From assembly GCF_910585845.1 (NCBI RefSeq), contig NZ_CAJUHF010000016.1:1-29606 (forward strand): a DNA stretch of 29,606 bases, read 5' to 3'. This DNA comes from an uncultured Bacteroides sp. (lineage in GTDB: Bacteria > Bacteroidota > Bacteroidia > Bacteroidales > Bacteroidaceae). The notes under the pieces are model-generated. The model was not told where the DNA came from. It ran no database searches and was given only the letters and a program-made list of their open reading frames with translations. This document shows positions 7,316-15,363 of this stretch, in pieces. The number at the start of each line of letters is the position of its first letter. Position 1 is the stretch's first letter. The position numbers and the translations under genes are program-made.

Positions 7316-7438
7316 GTCTCACGGGACGGGCAGATTCGTCTCGCGGGACGAAAAAAATAGTCCCGTGAGACGGAAAAATTCATCTCATGGGACGAAAAAA
7401 ACGGTCTCACGAGAGGAAATCATCCATCTCGTGAGACC
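7316..7438. repeat. Six palindromic cores spaced exactly 22 bp apart
   Basis: Cores of 13 nt start at 7316, 7338, 7360, 7382, 7404 and 7426, each separated by a 9-nt linker, most of them A-rich. The consensus is close to the self-complementary 12-mer GTCYCRYGRGAC. Cores 1 and 3 (GTCTCACGGGAC and GTCCCGTGAGAC) are exact reverse complements; cores 2, 4, 5 and 6 are variants. A constant 22-bp period is about two helical turns, so the cores lie on the same face of DNA. Any core can pair with others in RNA or single-stranded DNA. It begins 16 nt after the leuB stop; the last two cores form the operon terminator. I do not know a named family for it. Confidence 0.85.
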
Positions 7439-7443
7439 GTTTT
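7398..7443 (+). terminator. Perfect 17-bp hairpin terminator ending the leu operon
   Basis: Arms 7398-7414 and 7427-7443 are perfect complements over 17 bp with a 12-nt loop. The stem begins with AAAA and ends with TTTT, so it could terminate in both directions. It is built from cores 5 and 6 of the 22-bp array. Confidence 0.8.
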
Positions 7444-7689
7444 CTGCTTTATACTTCAGGCAGTTCCTTGCTTCTGTGAAGTAAATTCATCTATCTCCTT
7501 TTTCAGCCGGAGCAAGAGATACATTATCCGGCATACATCCGTATCGGAATACCATTAAAACAACTGTAAAGCACCGTCTGCGCCGATGGTTGCGGTGATA
7601 TATTCCGTTTTTTTCGTTTATTCTGTAGTTTTTCTCTATTTTTGTCCGAAGAAACCAAGTGATGGAGACATTCATTAATTAAGATTATC
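7444..7689. other. Intergenic region upstream of cysK
   Basis: A non-coding stretch between the leu operon terminator and cysK. The ORFs crossing it on the minus strand have no recognisable features. TATTTTTG at 7637-7644 is a good -7 box, with the weak -33 match TTCG at 7613-7616 (20-bp spacing), placing a cysK transcript start near 7651. I see nothing else in it. Confidence 0.45.
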
Positions 7690-8640
7690 ATGGTAAAAAT
7701 AGCAAAGAACCTGACTGAACTGATCGGACACACCCCCTTGATGGAGTTGGCGGCATACAGTCGTAAGTATGGATTGGAAAAGAACATCATTGCCAAGCTG
7801 GAAGCGTTTAATCCGGCAGGAAGCGTGAAAGACCGCGTGGCACTTGCCATGATTGAAGATGCAGAAGCCCGCGGAGCCTTGAAACCCGGGGCAACTATCA
7901 TTGAGCCGACCAGCGGAAACACCGGTGTAGGACTGGCAATGGTTTCCGCCATCAAGGAATATCACCTGATACTGACCATGCCCGAAACCATGAGCTTGGA
8001 GCGGCGTAATCTGCTGAAAGCGCTGGGCGCCGAAATCGTGTTGACGGACGGGACGACAGGCATGGCAGGTTCCATCGCAAAGGCAGAGGAACTGAGAGAG
8101 GCAACTCCGGGTTCCATTATCCTCCAGCAATTCCAAAACCCTTCCAATGTATTGGTTCATGCACAGACCACGGGCGAAGAGATCTGGGTGGATACGGATG
8201 GCAACGTCGACGTCTTCGTGGCCGGAGTAGGGACGGGAGGAACCGTTTGCGGCGTGGCGCGTGCCCTGAAGAAACACAATCCCAAAGTACACATCGTGGC
8301 TGTGGAGCCGGCTTCTTCTCCCGTACTGGAAGGCGGTGTGGCGGGACCTCATCGCATACAAGGTATCGGAGCCAACTTTATCCCTGTCATTTATGACGCT
8401 TCTGTAGTAGATGAAGTGCTGCCGGTGCCCGATGATGAAGCTATCCGCTGCGGACGCGAACTCTCGTCCACTGAAGGACTGCTTGCCGGTATCTCTTCCG
8501 GAGCAGTTGTCTATGCTGCCCGCCTGTTGGCGCAACGACCGGAGTTTGCCGATAAAACCATCGTGGCACTCTTGCCGGACACGGGCGAGCGATACCTCTC
8601 TACGGAACTGTTTGCATTCGATGCCTATCCGCTGGACTGA
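7690..8640 (+). CDS. cysK: Cysteine synthase A (O-acetylserine sulfhydrylase)
   Basis: A PLP enzyme that makes L-cysteine from O-acetylserine and sulfide in the cytoplasm. The 316-residue length is standard. The PLP Lys is Lys47 in NPAGSVKDR. PTSGNTGVGLAMV (substrate loop, about residue 76-88), VAGVGTGGTVCGV (PLP-phosphate loop), GIGANFIP, and SSGAV plus LLPDTGERYLST at the C terminus are all present. CysM would be shorter and lacks parts of this pattern. It has its own putative promoter at 7613-7644, and the TPR gene follows after 56 nt in the same direction, probably on the same transcript. Confidence 0.96.
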   Translation: MVKIAKNLTELIGHTPLMELAAYSRKYGLEKNIIAKLEAFNPAGSVKDRVALAMIEDAEARGALKPGATIIEPTSGNTGVGLAMVSAIKEYHLILTMPETMSLERRNLLKALGAEIVLTDGTTGMAGSIAKAEELREATPGSIILQQFQNPSNVLVHAQTTGEEIWVDTDGNVDVFVAGVGTGGTVCGVARALKKHNPKVHIVAVEPASSPVLEGGVAGPHRIQGIGANFIPVIYDASVVDEVLPVPDDEAIRCGRELSSTEGLLAGISSGAVVYAARLLAQRPEFADKTIVALLPDTGERYLSTELFAFDAYPLD

Positions 8641-8696
8641 ACAACGGGTCGGCATTTCCCTTTCCAGCAGAAACATGAGTCGTAAAAGCACTGAAT

Positions 8697-9521
8697 ATGA
8701 AAAAGTATCTCCTTTCTCTCTTTATATGCCTGTCCGGAGCCGCTCCGGCATTCTCTCAAACCTATCAGGAACTTGCCGAGCGCGCCATTGCATGCGCTGA
8801 GCAAGACAGCCTGCAACAGGCGGAAGACTATATCCGCCAAGCATTGAAACTGGAGCCTGCCAATCCGCATAATGCCTTGTTGTTCTCCAATCTCGGCATC
8901 ATCCAGCGCCGGCAGCGCGAGTACGAGCTGGCTTTGGAATCCTACACTTTCGCCCTGAACATTGCTCCCCGTTCCGTTCCCATCCTCTTGAACCGTGCTG
9001 CGCTGAATCTTGAAATGGGGCGCAACGACCAGGCACGAATAGACTATTCGTTAGTTCTGGATTTGGATAAGGAGAATCAGGAAGCCCTTCTGATGTGTGC
9101 CTATATCTATGTATGCCAACACGATTTCAAATTCGCCCGTGCCGACTACGAACGTCTGCTGAAACTGGTACCTCAGCACTATAATGCCCGCCTGGGACTA
9201 GCCACTCTAGAGCAGAAAGACGGGAACCTGCAGAAAGCGTTGGAGATATTGAACGGCATGTTTGCCGAGAATGCGGAAGATGCAGCTTTATACGTGGCAC
9301 GCGCAGGTATAGAACACGACATGCAACATCTGGAGCTGGCAATGGTCGATCTGGAAAAAGCACTGGCTCTGAATCCTTCGCAAACCGAAGCCTACCTGAT
9401 GCGGGGACAGATCTACCTGACTTGGAAAAAGAAAACCCTGGCAAAACAGGATTTCGAGAAAGCCATCTCGCTGGGAGTGCCGCAAGCAGAGCTGAGAGAA
9501 CTGTTGCGACAATGCAAGTAA
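8697..9521 (+). CDS. Exported tetratricopeptide repeat protein
   Basis: A 274-residue protein with a Sec signal peptide (about residues 1-20, likely cut after AFS) and no lipobox Cys, so it is probably periplasmic. The rest is a run of roughly six to seven TPR units, recognisable by A-x-x-DYxxAL and spacing near 34 residues: the QAEDYIRQALKLEPAN, YELALESYTFALNIAP, QARIDYSLVLDLDKEN, FARADYERLLKLVPQ, LQKALEILNGMFAE, LELAMVDLEKALALNP and LAKQDFEKAI segments. TPR arrays mediate protein-protein contacts; no partner can be read from the context. It lies 56 nt after cysK and converges on recQ with only 24 nt between the stops. Confidence 0.85.
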   Translation: MKKYLLSLFICLSGAAPAFSQTYQELAERAIACAEQDSLQQAEDYIRQALKLEPANPHNALLFSNLGIIQRRQREYELALESYTFALNIAPRSVPILLNRAALNLEMGRNDQARIDYSLVLDLDKENQEALLMCAYIYVCQHDFKFARADYERLLKLVPQHYNARLGLATLEQKDGNLQKALEILNGMFAENAEDAALYVARAGIEHDMQHLELAMVDLEKALALNPSQTEAYLMRGQIYLTWKKKTLAKQDFEKAISLGVPQAELRELLRQCK

Positions 9522-9545
9522 AGGAAGGGTGTTTATCGCCCCTCG

Positions 9546-11354
9546 CTAACAGAACTTCCTTATCAACTCGACGAATTCCTTCCCGTATTTTTTCTTTTTG
9601 TATTCGCCGATGCCGCTGATGGTTCCAAACTCCTCCAGCGTCGTGGGGCGGGATATGCTGAGTTGATGCAGGACTTTGTCGGATAGCACGATATATGCAG
9701 GATAGCCTTCGTGGCTCGCCAGCCGTCTTCTCAACTCGGACAATGCCTCGAAAAGCTCCGTACTTTTTGTGTACGGCAATTCCAGAGGTAGTTCCCTGAC
9801 CGGGACAATAGTTTTCCTTTTCTTTTCTTTCGTTGTAGTCGTCTCTTCCCGACGGATTACCGCAAGCTGCGCCCGTGCCCTTCCGAAGAGGACATCCCTG
9901 CCGCTTTCCGTTATTTTCAGATGATTGTTCTCATTGTAGGCAATTTCGAAATACCCCAGTTGCAACATCTGTAGCAGATAGTCTTGCCAGTCGCGGGCAG
10001 GCACATCGCGTCCGGCACCGTATGTCTTCAGGTCCTGATAACCTTTCTCGGCTATCTCTGCATTGATGTTCCCTCGTAGGATATCAACCAGCATGCCTGT
10101 GCCTATCTGCTGGTCGGTGCGGGCAATGGCACTTAAAGCCTTTTGCACGATGATTGTCCCGTCGAAACGTTGAGGTGGATTCTTGCAGACATCACAGTTG
10201 CCGCAATCTTCCGTGGTCGTCTCGCCGAAGTAGCTCAGCAGAATCCTACGTCGGCAGACATCAGCTTCGGCATACTGCTGCATGCGTTGTAGCTTCTCTA
10301 AATTAATGCCCTGCTGCCCGCTTTCCGTTGCAAATTTGGTCAGTAAGATAAGATCTGCCAACGAGTAGAACAACAGCGTGTCGCTTGACATTCCGTCGCG
10401 TCCGGCACGTCCTATTTCCTGATAAAAACTTTCTATACTTTTCGGTAAATTATAATGGATTACCCATCGCACATTGCTTTTGTCAATTCCCATGCCAAAT
10501 GCAATTGTGGCGCACACTATCTGTATGCGATCATTGATGAAGTCGTCCTGTACCTCGTCCCTATACTTGGGAGCGAGACCAGCATGATAGACTGCCGCCC
10601 GGAGCCCGTGCTTTTGCAGCATCTGTGCCACTTTCTCGGTATTGTTCCGGCTCATGCAGTAGATGATTCCGCTTTCACCGGAGTGGCGGGCAATGAAATC
10701 CAGAATAGCCTTATTCTTCTCCTTCTGCTGGTATCCTCGTTTTACGGTGAGGCTGAGGTTGGGGCGGTCGAAAGACGAAATGAAGATTTTGGGCTGGTTG
10801 AGGTGTAGTTGTCGTATGATGTCTTCGCGCGTTATTTTATCGGCCGTCGCAGTGAGTGCGATGATGGGGATGTTTGGAAACATCTCATGTAAGAATCCCA
10901 TTTGCGCGTATTCCGGACGGAAATCATGTCCCCATTGGGAAATGCAGTGCGCTTCGTCGATGGCAAACAGAGAGATGGGCATGTCCCTTAAAAGGTAATT
11001 GGCTTCTGCAATCAATTTCTCCGGCGAAATGTAGAGTAATTTTAGTTTTCCCTCCATGCAGCTACGGTACAAGAGGGCATTTTCCGTTTCATCGTTGCTG
11101 CTGTTCAGGGCACCGGCGGCAATGCCGTTGGCGCATAGCGTCTCCACTTGGTCCTTCATCAGCGAGATTAGAGGTGAAACGACGATGGCTATACCTTCGC
11201 GCAGCAGTGCAGGAAGCTGGTAACAAATGGACTTTCCGCCTCCGGTGGGCATCAGTACCAAACAGTCTTTTCCAGCAAGCAACGTACGGATAACTTCCTC
11301 TTGCAAAGGGCGGAAAGTGTCGTATCCAAAATATTTTTTGAGCGTTTGTAGCAT
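9546..11354 (-). CDS. recQ: ATP-dependent DNA helicase RecQ
   Basis: A 3'-5' superfamily 2 DNA helicase for recombination and fork repair. From the ATG at 11354 it has 602 residues, the full RecQ length. Domains in order: helicase core with FRPLQEEVI, MPTGGGKS (Walker A, Lys41), DEAHCISQWGHDFRPEY and IGRAGRDG motif VI; zinc-binding RQC domain with CRRR...CGNCDVC; winged helix; and a C-terminal HRDC domain. The reading frame is open up to 11381 through a TTG, but that TTG lies inside the -7 promoter box TACCTTTG (minus strand, 11379-11386), so the transcript would start downstream of it and ATG 11354 is preferred. It is convergent with the TPR gene. Confidence 0.95.
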   Translation of the reverse strand: MLQTLKKYFGYDTFRPLQEEVIRTLLAGKDCLVLMPTGGGKSICYQLPALLREGIAIVVSPLISLMKDQVETLCANGIAAGALNSSNDETENALLYRSCMEGKLKLLYISPEKLIAEANYLLRDMPISLFAIDEAHCISQWGHDFRPEYAQMGFLHEMFPNIPIIALTATADKITREDIIRQLHLNQPKIFISSFDRPNLSLTVKRGYQQKEKNKAILDFIARHSGESGIIYCMSRNNTEKVAQMLQKHGLRAAVYHAGLAPKYRDEVQDDFINDRIQIVCATIAFGMGIDKSNVRWVIHYNLPKSIESFYQEIGRAGRDGMSSDTLLFYSLADLILLTKFATESGQQGINLEKLQRMQQYAEADVCRRRILLSYFGETTTEDCGNCDVCKNPPQRFDGTIIVQKALSAIARTDQQIGTGMLVDILRGNINAEIAEKGYQDLKTYGAGRDVPARDWQDYLLQMLQLGYFEIAYNENNHLKITESGRDVLFGRARAQLAVIRREETTTTKEKKRKTIVPVRELPLELPYTKSTELFEALSELRRRLASHEGYPAYIVLSDKVLHQLSISRPTTLEEFGTISGIGEYKKKKYGKEFVELIRKFC

Positions 11355-11378
11355 TGTCTTAGATAAACTTTTGTGCTG

Positions 11379-11386
11379 CAAAGGTA
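11379..11386 (-). promoter_or_regulatory. Promoter -7 box for recQ
   Basis: TACCTTTG on the minus strand is an exact TAnnTTTG match, about 24 nt before the ATG. Only a partial TTG-type -33 element is seen near 11408-11410. It decides the recQ start by excluding the in-frame TTG. Confidence 0.55.
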
Positions 11387-11561
11387 CATTAATTATTGTA
11401 TATGAAACAAGTCAATATAAGTATTCATTTTATATCATAAACACATTATCAATAAGTTAAAGTTTCTTATTAAATAGGTTCAAATGCCATATTTCAACCT
11501 TTTTCGTTATTTGTGAATCAAAAATATGTACGATAAAAGTTGCGTATTTGAAAAAAATATC

Positions 11562-11578
11562 AGACTTTTGTAAAGTCT
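11562..11578. other. Small perfect inverted repeat upstream of the AraC-type gene
   Basis: AGACTTT (11562-11568) and AAAGTCT (11572-11578) are exact complements around a 3-nt centre, 56 nt before the ATG at 11634. It may be an operator or an RNA hairpin in the 5' UTR. The rest of 11387-11633 is AT-rich, and I see no clear TAnnTTTG box facing this gene. Confidence 0.35.
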
Positions 11579-11633
11579 AAGGGAAAATCCTTTAGGTCTA
11601 TTATGTATTTACAAACCCTAACCAGTTAATTCA

Positions 11634-12095
11634 ATGAGTGATTTAGAAAACAAAAACCAGGAAGCGGCTCCTAAAAAGCGCCCTTACAACCTGAGAGAAA
11701 AGAAGGAAAAGAACGCTGCTTATCGTTCTTTGATTCGTCCGGAGTTGGCAGATGAATTGTATGACAAGATTCTGAACATTATCGTAGTGCAGAAAAAGTA
11801 CAAGGATCCCGATTACTCGGCTAAAGATTTGGCAAAAGAGCTGAAGACTAATACCCGTTATCTGTCGGCAGTGGTGAACTCTCGTTTCGGCATGAACTAT
11901 TCATGTCTGTTGAATGAATATAGAGTGAAAGATGCTAAGCATTTATTGACGGACAAGAGATATGCCGACAAGAATGTGGAAGAGATCAGTACAATGGTAG
12001 GCTTTGCCAACCGCCAGTCTTTCTATGCTGCTTTTTATAAGAATGTAGGCGAGACACCTAACGGATATCGTAAGAAACACGCAGAGAAGAAATAA
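11634..12095 (+). CDS. Minimal AraC-family helix-turn-helix DNA-binding protein
   Basis: A 153-residue protein whose C-terminal roughly 100 residues form an AraC/XylS double helix-turn-helix: first HTH around YSAKDLAKELKTNTRYLSAVVN, linker helix with LLNEYRVKDAKHLL, second HTH around NVEEISTMVGFANRQSFYAAFYKNVGETPNGYRK. The N-terminal 40 residues are very basic and charged, with no effector-binding or two-component domain. It is therefore either constitutively active or controlled by partner or level. Targets cannot be read from the sequence. It is followed by its own terminator (12123-12174) and then DPP III. Truncation of a larger hybrid regulator is unlikely because an ATG, a coherent N terminus and a separate transcription unit are present. 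Confidence 0.85.
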   Translation: MSDLENKNQEAAPKKRPYNLREKKEKNAAYRSLIRPELADELYDKILNIIVVQKKYKDPDYSAKDLAKELKTNTRYLSAVVNSRFGMNYSCLLNEYRVKDAKHLLTDKRYADKNVEEISTMVGFANRQSFYAAFYKNVGETPNGYRKKHAEKK

Positions 12096-12122
12096 ACGAT
12101 TTGCATTAAACAATGTGTAGAT

Positions 12123-12174
12123 AAGGAAATATTCCGGAATACCCATTTCGGAATACTTCCTTTTCGTCTTTTTT
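12123..12174 (+). terminator. Terminator after the AraC-type gene
   Basis: Arms 12123-12136 and 12149-12162 form a 14-bp stem with one A-C mismatch and a 12-nt loop, followed by a T-rich tract ending in TTTTTTA. It lies 27 nt after the stop and 26 nt before the DPP III start. Confidence 0.7.
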
Positions 12175-12199
12175 ATACTAACCCAATATCTTCCGATAC

Positions 12200-14245
12200 A
12201 TGAGGAAACAACTTATCATTTATGCCGCTTCTGTGCTGTTGGCAGCATGTGGCGGTTCGAAAACAACAACTGCCGAGGCAGAAAAATTTGATTATACAGT
12301 GGAACAATTTGCAGACTTACAGATTCTACGTTACCGGGTTCCCGGTTTCGAAAACTTGTCGCTCCAACAGAAAGAGCTGGTGTATTACCTTACGGAAGCT
12401 GCTTTGCAAGGCCGTGATATATTGTTCGACCAAAACGGTAAGTACAACCTGCGCATTCGCCGCACGCTGGAGGTAGTCTATGACGGATATAAAGGCGATA
12501 AGAATGCGCCCGATTTCAAGGCTATGGAAGTGTACCTCAAGCGAGTTTGGTTCTCTAACGGCATTCATCATCATTATGGTGCCGAGAAGTTTGTGCCGGG
12601 TTTTGCTCCCGAGTTCTTTAGAAAAGCAATATTGGAAACGGATGCTTCCAAGTTGCCGTTAGCAGACGGGCAGACTGCCGAACAACTGTGTGACGAACTG
12701 TTTCCGGTCATCTTCGATCCTACGGTCATGCCCAAACGGGTGAATCAGGCGGCAGGCGAAGATTTGGTGCTGACTTCCGCATGTAACTATTACGATGGAG
12801 TGACGCAGGAAGAAGCGGAATCTTTCTATAACGCAATGAAAGACCCCAAAGATGAGATGCCTGTTTCTTATGGTCTGAACAGCCGTCTAGTGAAGAAAGA
12901 CGGCAAGACGGAAGAAAGAGTGTGGAAAGTGGGTGGCTTATACGGACAGGCTATCGAGAAAATCGTATACTGGTTGAAGAAAGCCGAAGGCGTGGCTGAA
13001 AACGAAGAACAGAAGGCAGTCATTGCCAAACTGATAGAGTATTATGAGACAGGCGATTTGAAAACATTCGATGACTATGCCATCTTGTGGGTGAAAGACC
13101 TGAATTCTCGTGTCGATTTCGTCAACGGCTTTACCGAAAGCTACGGTGACCCGTTGGGTATGAAAGCCAGCTGGGAGTCGTTGGTGAACTTTAAGGATCT
13201 GGAGGCAACGCGCCGTACGGAGATAATCAGCGGCAATGCCCAATGGTTTGAAGACCATTCTCCGGTGGACAAGCAATTTAAGAAAGAAGAAGTAAAAGGA
13301 GTTTCGGCGAAGGTGATTACCGCTGCTATCCTAGCAGGCGATTTGTACCCAGCAACAGCCATCGGAATCAACCTGCCTAATTCAAACTGGATTCGTAGCC
13401 AGCATGGTTCCAAATCGGTGACCATAGGCAACATCACAGACGCTTACAATAAGGCAGCTCATGGTAATGGCTTTAACGAAGAGTTTGTGTACAGCGACAC
13501 GGAATTGCAGTTGATAGACAAGTATGCCGACCTCACCGGCGAACTTCATACTGATTTGCATGAATGTTTGGGACACGGGTCCGGAAAACTGCTTCCGGGT
13601 GTCGATCCGGATGCACTGAAAGCATACGGCTCTACCATCGAAGAGGCACGTGCCGACCTGTTCGGCCTCTACTACGTAGCCGATCCGAAGCTGACAGAGT
13701 TGGGACTTACCCCCGATCCGGACGCTTACAAAGCGGAATATTACACCTATCTGATGAATGGATTGATGACACAGCTGGTACGCATCGAACCGGGTAACAA
13801 TGTAGAAGAGGCACACATGCGCAATCGTCAGCTCATTGCCCGTTGGGTGTTTGAGAAAGGAGCGGCAGACCGCGTAGTGGAAATGGTGAAGAAAGACGGC
13901 AAGACCTACGTTATCGTGAACGATTACGAGAAACTGCGCGGACTTTTCGGTGAGTTACTCTCCGAAATCCAGCGAATCAAGTCTACCGGCGACTATCAGG
14001 CAGCCCGTGACATCGTGGAAAACTATGCGGTGAAGGTCGATCCAACCCTGCATGCAGAGGTACTGGAACGCTATAAGAAGCTGAATCTGGCGCCGTACAA
14101 AGGCTTCGTGAATCCCAAGTACGAAGTTGTGACAGATGCAGACGGCAAGATAACCAATGTGAAAGTGACCTACGATGAAGGTTATGCCGAACAGATGTTG
14201 CGTTATAGCAAAGATTATTCACTCTTGCCTTCAATCAATGACTAA
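12200..14245 (+). CDS. Dipeptidyl peptidase III (M49 family), lipoprotein
   Basis: A zinc exopeptidase that removes dipeptides from the N terminus of peptides. It has 681 residues; the characterised B. thetaiotaomicron enzyme is of similar size. The hexapeptide zinc motif HECLGH is at 454-459 and the second motif EEARAD, with the third zinc ligand Glu, lies about 23 residues later; both are hallmarks of M49. Residues 1-17 look like a lipoprotein signal ending in LLAAC, so the protein is probably membrane-anchored and periplasmic or surface-exposed, acting on imported peptides. It follows the AraC-type gene after a terminator; its promoter must lie within or just after that hairpin, and I could not place it. 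Confidence 0.93.
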   Translation: MRKQLIIYAASVLLAACGGSKTTTAEAEKFDYTVEQFADLQILRYRVPGFENLSLQQKELVYYLTEAALQGRDILFDQNGKYNLRIRRTLEVVYDGYKGDKNAPDFKAMEVYLKRVWFSNGIHHHYGAEKFVPGFAPEFFRKAILETDASKLPLADGQTAEQLCDELFPVIFDPTVMPKRVNQAAGEDLVLTSACNYYDGVTQEEAESFYNAMKDPKDEMPVSYGLNSRLVKKDGKTEERVWKVGGLYGQAIEKIVYWLKKAEGVAENEEQKAVIAKLIEYYETGDLKTFDDYAILWVKDLNSRVDFVNGFTESYGDPLGMKASWESLVNFKDLEATRRTEIISGNAQWFEDHSPVDKQFKKEEVKGVSAKVITAAILAGDLYPATAIGINLPNSNWIRSQHGSKSVTIGNITDAYNKAAHGNGFNEEFVYSDTELQLIDKYADLTGELHTDLHECLGHGSGKLLPGVDPDALKAYGSTIEEARADLFGLYYVADPKLTELGLTPDPDAYKAEYYTYLMNGLMTQLVRIEPGNNVEEAHMRNRQLIARWVFEKGAADRVVEMVKKDGKTYVIVNDYEKLRGLFGELLSEIQRIKSTGDYQAARDIVENYAVKVDPTLHAEVLERYKKLNLAPYKGFVNPKYEVVTDADGKITNVKVTYDEGYAEQMLRYSKDYSLLPSIND

Positions 14246-14253
14246 TTACGTTC

Positions 14254-14296
14254 AGAGCCTGTTTGAATGTTGCCCAGCATGATTCAGACAGGCTCT
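14254..14296 (+). other. 15-bp hairpin between DPP III and the alkylation-repair gene
   Basis: Arms 14254-14268 and 14282-14296 pair over 15 positions with one G-T wobble around a 13-nt loop. It starts 9 nt after the DPP III stop and has no T-run, so it may be a Rho-independent element of atypical form or a 3' end stabiliser. The in-frame ATG at 14267 is buried in the 5' arm, which supports ATG 14312 as the start of the next gene. Confidence 0.6.
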
Positions 14297-14311
14297 CAAA
14301 TACATTCCTCT

Positions 14312-14971
14312 ATGGACTTGCATGAACAACTGAAAGATATAAAGACCCAACTCCGTCTCTCTATGAACGGGGCTGTGTCTCAAAGTATGCGTGAAAAAGG
14401 CTTGGTCTACAAACTGAATTTCGGCGTAGAGCTTCCACGCATCAAGAAGATTGCCGAAGGGTATGAAAAGAATCATTCGCTGGCACAAGCCCTGTGGAAA
14501 GAAGAAATTCGCGAATGTAAGATTCTGGCAGGGCTGTTGCAGCCGGTGGAGAGTTTTTTCCCGGAGATAGCGGATATATGGGTGGAGAGCATTCCGAATA
14601 TCGAGATTGCCGAACTCACCTCTATGAACCTGTTCCAGCATTTGCCATATGCCCCTGCCAAATCCTTCCAATGGATTGCCGATGAACGGGAGTACGTGCA
14701 GACCTGTGGATTCCTGACTATTGCCCGCCTGCTGATGAAAAAAGGCGATATGGACGAGCGTACTGCAAACGAGTTTCTTGACCAAGCGATCTGTGCCTTT
14801 CTCTCCGGGCCTTATCATGTGCGAAACGCGGCAATGACCTCCATTCGCCGTTTTATGCAGCACAGCGAAGAACAGTCTTTTCTGGTATGCCGCCGGGTAG
14901 AAGGTATGGAACATGCCGAAACGGAAGCCGAACAATTGCTTTATAATCTCGTGAAGGAAGAAGTGGGCTAA
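14312..14971 (+). CDS. DNA alkylation repair (AlkC/AlkD-like, HEAT-like) protein
   Basis: A 219-residue, alpha-helical protein. Segments such as SLAQALWKEEIRECKILAGLL, EIADIWVESIPNIEIAELTSMNLFQHL, YVQTCGFLTIARLLMK and GPYHVRNAAMTSIRRFM resemble the HEAT-like repeats of the bacterial DNA alkylation repair family (PF08713), whose founding members are glycosylases for 3- and 7-alkylpurines. The catalytic Asp of AlkD is not something I can place confidently here, so enzymatic activity is uncertain. An upstream in-frame ATG (14267) lies inside a hairpin; ATG 14312 (MDLHEQLKDIK) is chosen. No partner gene is obvious. Confidence 0.65.
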   Translation: MDLHEQLKDIKTQLRLSMNGAVSQSMREKGLVYKLNFGVELPRIKKIAEGYEKNHSLAQALWKEEIRECKILAGLLQPVESFFPEIADIWVESIPNIEIAELTSMNLFQHLPYAPAKSFQWIADEREYVQTCGFLTIARLLMKKGDMDERTANEFLDQAICAFLSGPYHVRNAAMTSIRRFMQHSEEQSFLVCRRVEGMEHAETEAEQLLYNLVKEEVG

Positions 14972-15094
14972 AGTCCAAGCCGGGATTTTCCAAACGTCGT
15001 ATTTGATATCCTTGACATGAGGGTTTCTGAGAATGTCAGATGACATGTGGATGACACGGATTGAACGTGTTGGTCTGCATGACGATATACTTCC

Positions 15095-15200
15095 AGCTCT
15101 ATATCAGCTCTATATCAACTCCGTACCAACTCCATACTAACTCCGTATCAGTTCCAGGATTTTCTATATGGAGTTATTACGGAGTTGGTATGGAGTTTTT
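15095..15200. repeat. 11-bp tandem repeats with an inverted counterpart forming a long hairpin
   Basis: Six 11-bp units start at 15095, 15106, 15117, 15128, 15139 and 15150; the first two are identical (AGCTCTATATC) and the next three are near AACTCCGTATC. After a 7-nt spacer, three inverted 11-bp units start at 15168, 15179 and 15190 (type ATGGAGTTATT). Arms 15128-15147 and 15178-15197 pair over 20 bp with a single wobble, and a T-run follows to 15200, so the hairpin may also terminate transcription from 14971. Because units are repeated, several alternative pairing registers exist. Confidence 0.8.
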
Positions 15201-15307
15201 GCGTACTAGAGAAAAGGAGAGCATATGACTTGAGGCTGTAAAAAAGCGCTTTTATTCCTGCCTTGCTCTCATCTGATGCATTATTTTTATTTTTTTCTTT
15301 ATTCTCG

Positions 15308-15337
15308 TTTGCTTTCCACAAAAAAGGCTTAACTTTG
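15308..15337 (+). promoter_or_regulatory. Promoter of the fur-like gene and purA
   Basis: TTTG at 15308-15311, an 18-bp spacer and TAACTTTG at 15330-15337 match the Bacteroides consensus, with the spacer one short of the usual range. Transcription would start about 20 nt before the ATG at 15364 and would cover both overlapping genes. Confidence 0.6.
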
Positions 15338-15363
15338 TTGGCTGTAAAACTGCGCCGACAAAA

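Larger units (their letters stand above)
14972..15363. other. Intergenic region holding the 11-bp array and the Fur-gene promoter
   Basis: This 392-bp gap has no convincing gene. Its middle is the 11-bp tandem/inverted repeat array (15095-15200) and its end is the promoter of the Fur-family gene (15308-15337). The segments 14972-15094 and 15201-15307 show nothing further that I can name. Confidence 0.6.

Noticed and set aside
7316..7438. Reading the 22-bp phased array as a CRISPR
   Set aside because: Units are palindromic 13-mers with 9-nt linkers that are mostly A-rich, far shorter than CRISPR repeats and spacers, and no cas genes are present.
9521..9560. Terminator between the convergent TPR and recQ genes
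   Set aside because: Only a 4-5 bp G/C stem can be drawn and no T-run follows; not enough to annotate.
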